From positions 1 through 24,405 of the forward strand of contig JBBDYD010000121.1 of the NCBI GenBank assembly GCA_040901865.1: 24,405 nt of DNA, in the 5' to 3' direction. Shown here one piece after another: positions 23,130 through 24,405 of this stretch. Position 1 is the first letter of the stretch, and every line of letters starts with the position of its first letter. The notes beneath the pieces were generated by a model. That model was not told the origin of the DNA. It worked only from the letters and a program-made list of their open reading frames with translations, and ran no database searches. Position numbers and translations under genes: made by a program. Source of the stretch: JBBDYD01 sp040901865 (GTDB taxonomy: Bacteria; Bacteroidota; Ignavibacteria; UBA10030).

Positions 23130-24071
23130 TCAGGGAATGATATGCGTTCCGGCGTTTCCGCTCATCGCTTCTGGTAACAGGTCACATGTTGTGATAATCA
23201 CTTCTTTCCCGCCGTGGTCCAGAAAATACAGGGCCGACTCAATCTTGGGCCCCATACTCCCGGCAGGGAAATTGCCTGCGTTGTAATGGCTCCGGAGATC
23301 CGCTGATGTTGTGCGACAAATCTTCTTTTGTTGAGCCGTCTTGTATCCTGTGTAGACACAGTCAACATCCGTCGTGATAATGAGTGCATCCAGTCCAAGC
23401 CCGCTGGCAAGCAAGGCAGATGAGCGGTCTTTGTCAATGACCGCTTCCACACCGGTCAACGAGCACGATGCATCCCTCGCGACCGGAATGCCTCCTCCGC
23501 CAAGAGCGATAACAAGAATACCCATGGAATGCAGCTGCCGAATGATCTCAAGTTCGACGATGCGCTTCGGCATAGGTGAAGGGACAACTCTTCGATATCC
23601 CCTCGATGAGTCTTCACAAATGTTCCAGCCGAGTTCCCGTTTCTTCTGCTCGGCGACTGTCCTTGAATAAAACGGGCCAATCGGTTTGCTGGGATGTTCA
23701 AAGGCCTTATCATCGCGGTCCACCTCGACCCGCGTGAGGAGCGTCATCACCGGGATCCGTACCCCTGCTTCCCGCAGTTCCTTTTCAAGACCCAGCTCGA
23801 GGAGATAACCGATCTCGCTCTGCGATGATGCCACGCACACATCAAGCGGCAGGGTATAGACCTCGGAAGCCGCTCTCTCCGACCGGAGCAACGCTGCTCC
23901 AACCTGCGGTCCGTTTCCATGAGTCAGGATGATGCTCCATCCCTGATTCACAAATTGTGCAATGCTCTTGGCGCTTGCCTGCGCATTCGCAAGCTGTTCC
24001 TGTATCGTTCCGCGCTGACCTGACCGTATAAGGGCATGCCCGCCGATCGCTATGAGAGCGCTTCGTGTCAC
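23130..24071 (-). CDS. arcC: Carbamate kinase
   Basis: A 313-residue amino-acid-kinase-fold enzyme interconverting carbamoyl phosphate + ADP and carbamate + ATP. ALIAIGGHALIRSGQRGTI is the glycine-rich start, and ILTHGNGPQVGAALLRSE the carbamate kinase signature. RRVVPSPMPKRIVE and VIALGGGGIPV are typical, as are the nucleotide-site EAVIDKDRSSALLA and NAGNFPAGSMGPKIESA. Length is normal (about 310). The start is GTG at 24071, one base after the OTC stop; an ATG just upstream is in another frame. Lying between two carbamoyltransferases, it may burn carbamoyl phosphate for ATP, as in citrulline breakdown, or make it for both enzymes, as proposed for carbamate-kinase-like synthetases of hyperthermophiles. 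Confidence 0.93.
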   Translation of the reverse strand: MTRSALIAIGGHALIRSGQRGTIQEQLANAQASAKSIAQFVNQGWSIILTHGNGPQVGAALLRSERAASEVYTLPLDVCVASSQSEIGYLLELGLEKELREAGVRIPVMTLLTRVEVDRDDKAFEHPSKPIGPFYSRTVAEQKKRELGWNICEDSSRGYRRVVPSPMPKRIVELEIIRQLHSMGILVIALGGGGIPVARDASCSLTGVEAVIDKDRSSALLASGLGLDALIITTDVDCVYTGYKTAQQKKICRTTSADLRSHYNAGNFPAGSMGPKIESALYFLDHGGKEVIITTCDLLPEAMSGNAGTHIIP

Positions 24072-24072
24072 G

Positions 24073-24405
24073 TCATCGGGGCCGCATTAGTTCCACCAAG
24101 AGCGCCTTCTGGACATGCAGCCGATTTTCCGCCTGTTGAAACACAACGGACGCGGGGCCGTCAATAACTTCATCGGTCACCTCATCACCACGGTGGGCGG
24201 GAAGACAATGCATAAAGAGTGCCCCCGGTCCGGCCTTTCGCATCAATTGCCCATTGACCTGACAGGGGCGGAATATTTTTCGACGTTCTTCCTGCTCCGA
24301 CTCCTGTCCCATGGATGCCCACACGTCGGTGTACACCACATCAGCTCCCGTTACCGCATCACCGGGATCATGCTTGATCATCACATTGGCTCCCGTGGAC
24401 TTTGC
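24073..24405 (-). CDS. argF: Ornithine carbamoyltransferase, 5'-truncated by the window edge
   Basis: Only the C-terminal 110 residues are visible and the frame runs off the right edge. HDPGDAVTGADVVYTDVWASMGQ is the SMG-loop region that binds ornithine, and FMHCLPAHRGDEVTDEVID carries the HCLP motif unique to OTC and absent from ATCase. QQAENRLHVQKALLVELM is the conserved end. It makes citrulline from ornithine and carbamoyl phosphate, or the reverse in catabolism. The stop is one base before the carbamate kinase GTG. No arginine deiminase gene is visible; it would have to lie beyond the edge. Confidence 0.93.
   Translation of the reverse strand, partial: AKSTGANVMIKHDPGDAVTGADVVYTDVWASMGQESEQEERRKIFRPCQVNGQLMRKAGPGALFMHCLPAHRGDEVTDEVIDGPASVVFQQAENRLHVQKALLVELMRPR

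Overview
The window comes from a draft assembly, probably metagenomic, of a Gram-negative bacterium. Three runs of exactly 100 N are each flanked by the same 55 bases on both sides, so they look like scaffolding artefacts and not missing DNA. Moderate GC, a mix of clear and absent Shine-Dalgarno sites, many GTG starts, a three-part NAD(P) transhydrogenase, an OmpA-type peptidoglycan-binding protein and dense hairpin-rich intergenic repeats would fit a member of the FCB group (Bacteroidota/Ignavibacteriota-like). That placement is a weak inference; no marker gene is present.

Left part (1-2755, + strand): a 5'-truncated MotA/ExbB-like membrane protein with a long helical tail, followed by a MotB/OmpA-like partner. 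Together they resemble the ZorA-ZorB motor of Zorya anti-phage systems. No other gene follows. About 550 bases further on lies a degenerate 3' part of a tRNA-Leu(CAG) with no matching 5' acceptor strand, which is what the far end of a tRNA-integrated island looks like. The ZorAB-like pair would then be the last genes of an island extending left, out of view. Next comes a short array of hairpin repeats and 7-base microsatellites (2746-3178).

Middle part: a GT-C membrane glycosyltransferase on + (3211-5342, interrupted only by the artefactual gap) ends directly against a minus-strand operon running from 8528 to 5343: APC amino-acid permease, small secreted protein, SAM methyltransferase and DPM1-like GT2 glycosyltransferase, all joined by 4-base start/stop overlaps. 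Upstream of it lies a ribose-type ABC importer operon (lipoprotein, double ATPase, permease; 12004-8621), preceded by an 8-base microsatellite that touches the first start codon.

Right part, all minus strand: a sulfur-carrier group (CysO/MoaD-like protein, MoeZ-like adenylyltransferase-rhodanese, class V PLP enzyme; 15012-12429); pntAa-pntAb-pntB transhydrogenase (17931-15064); and a six-gene amino-acid/carbamoyl-phosphate operon entering from the right edge: ornithine carbamoyltransferase (partial), carbamate kinase, aspartate carbamoyltransferase-like protein (split by a gap, with His at the position of catalytic Lys84), ornithine aminotransferase, a COG2403-type P-loop protein related to cyclic 2,3-diphosphoglycerate synthetase, and a Cys/Met-metabolism PLP enzyme. 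OTC plus carbamate kinase can make ATP from citrulline or feed carbamoyl phosphate to the two transferases, and the aminotransferase takes ornithine to glutamate semialdehyde. The P-loop protein has no evident role in this pathway.

The best candidates for something new are the ZorAB-like pair at a tRNA boundary and the carbamoyl-phosphate operon with its COG2403 protein and altered ATCase.
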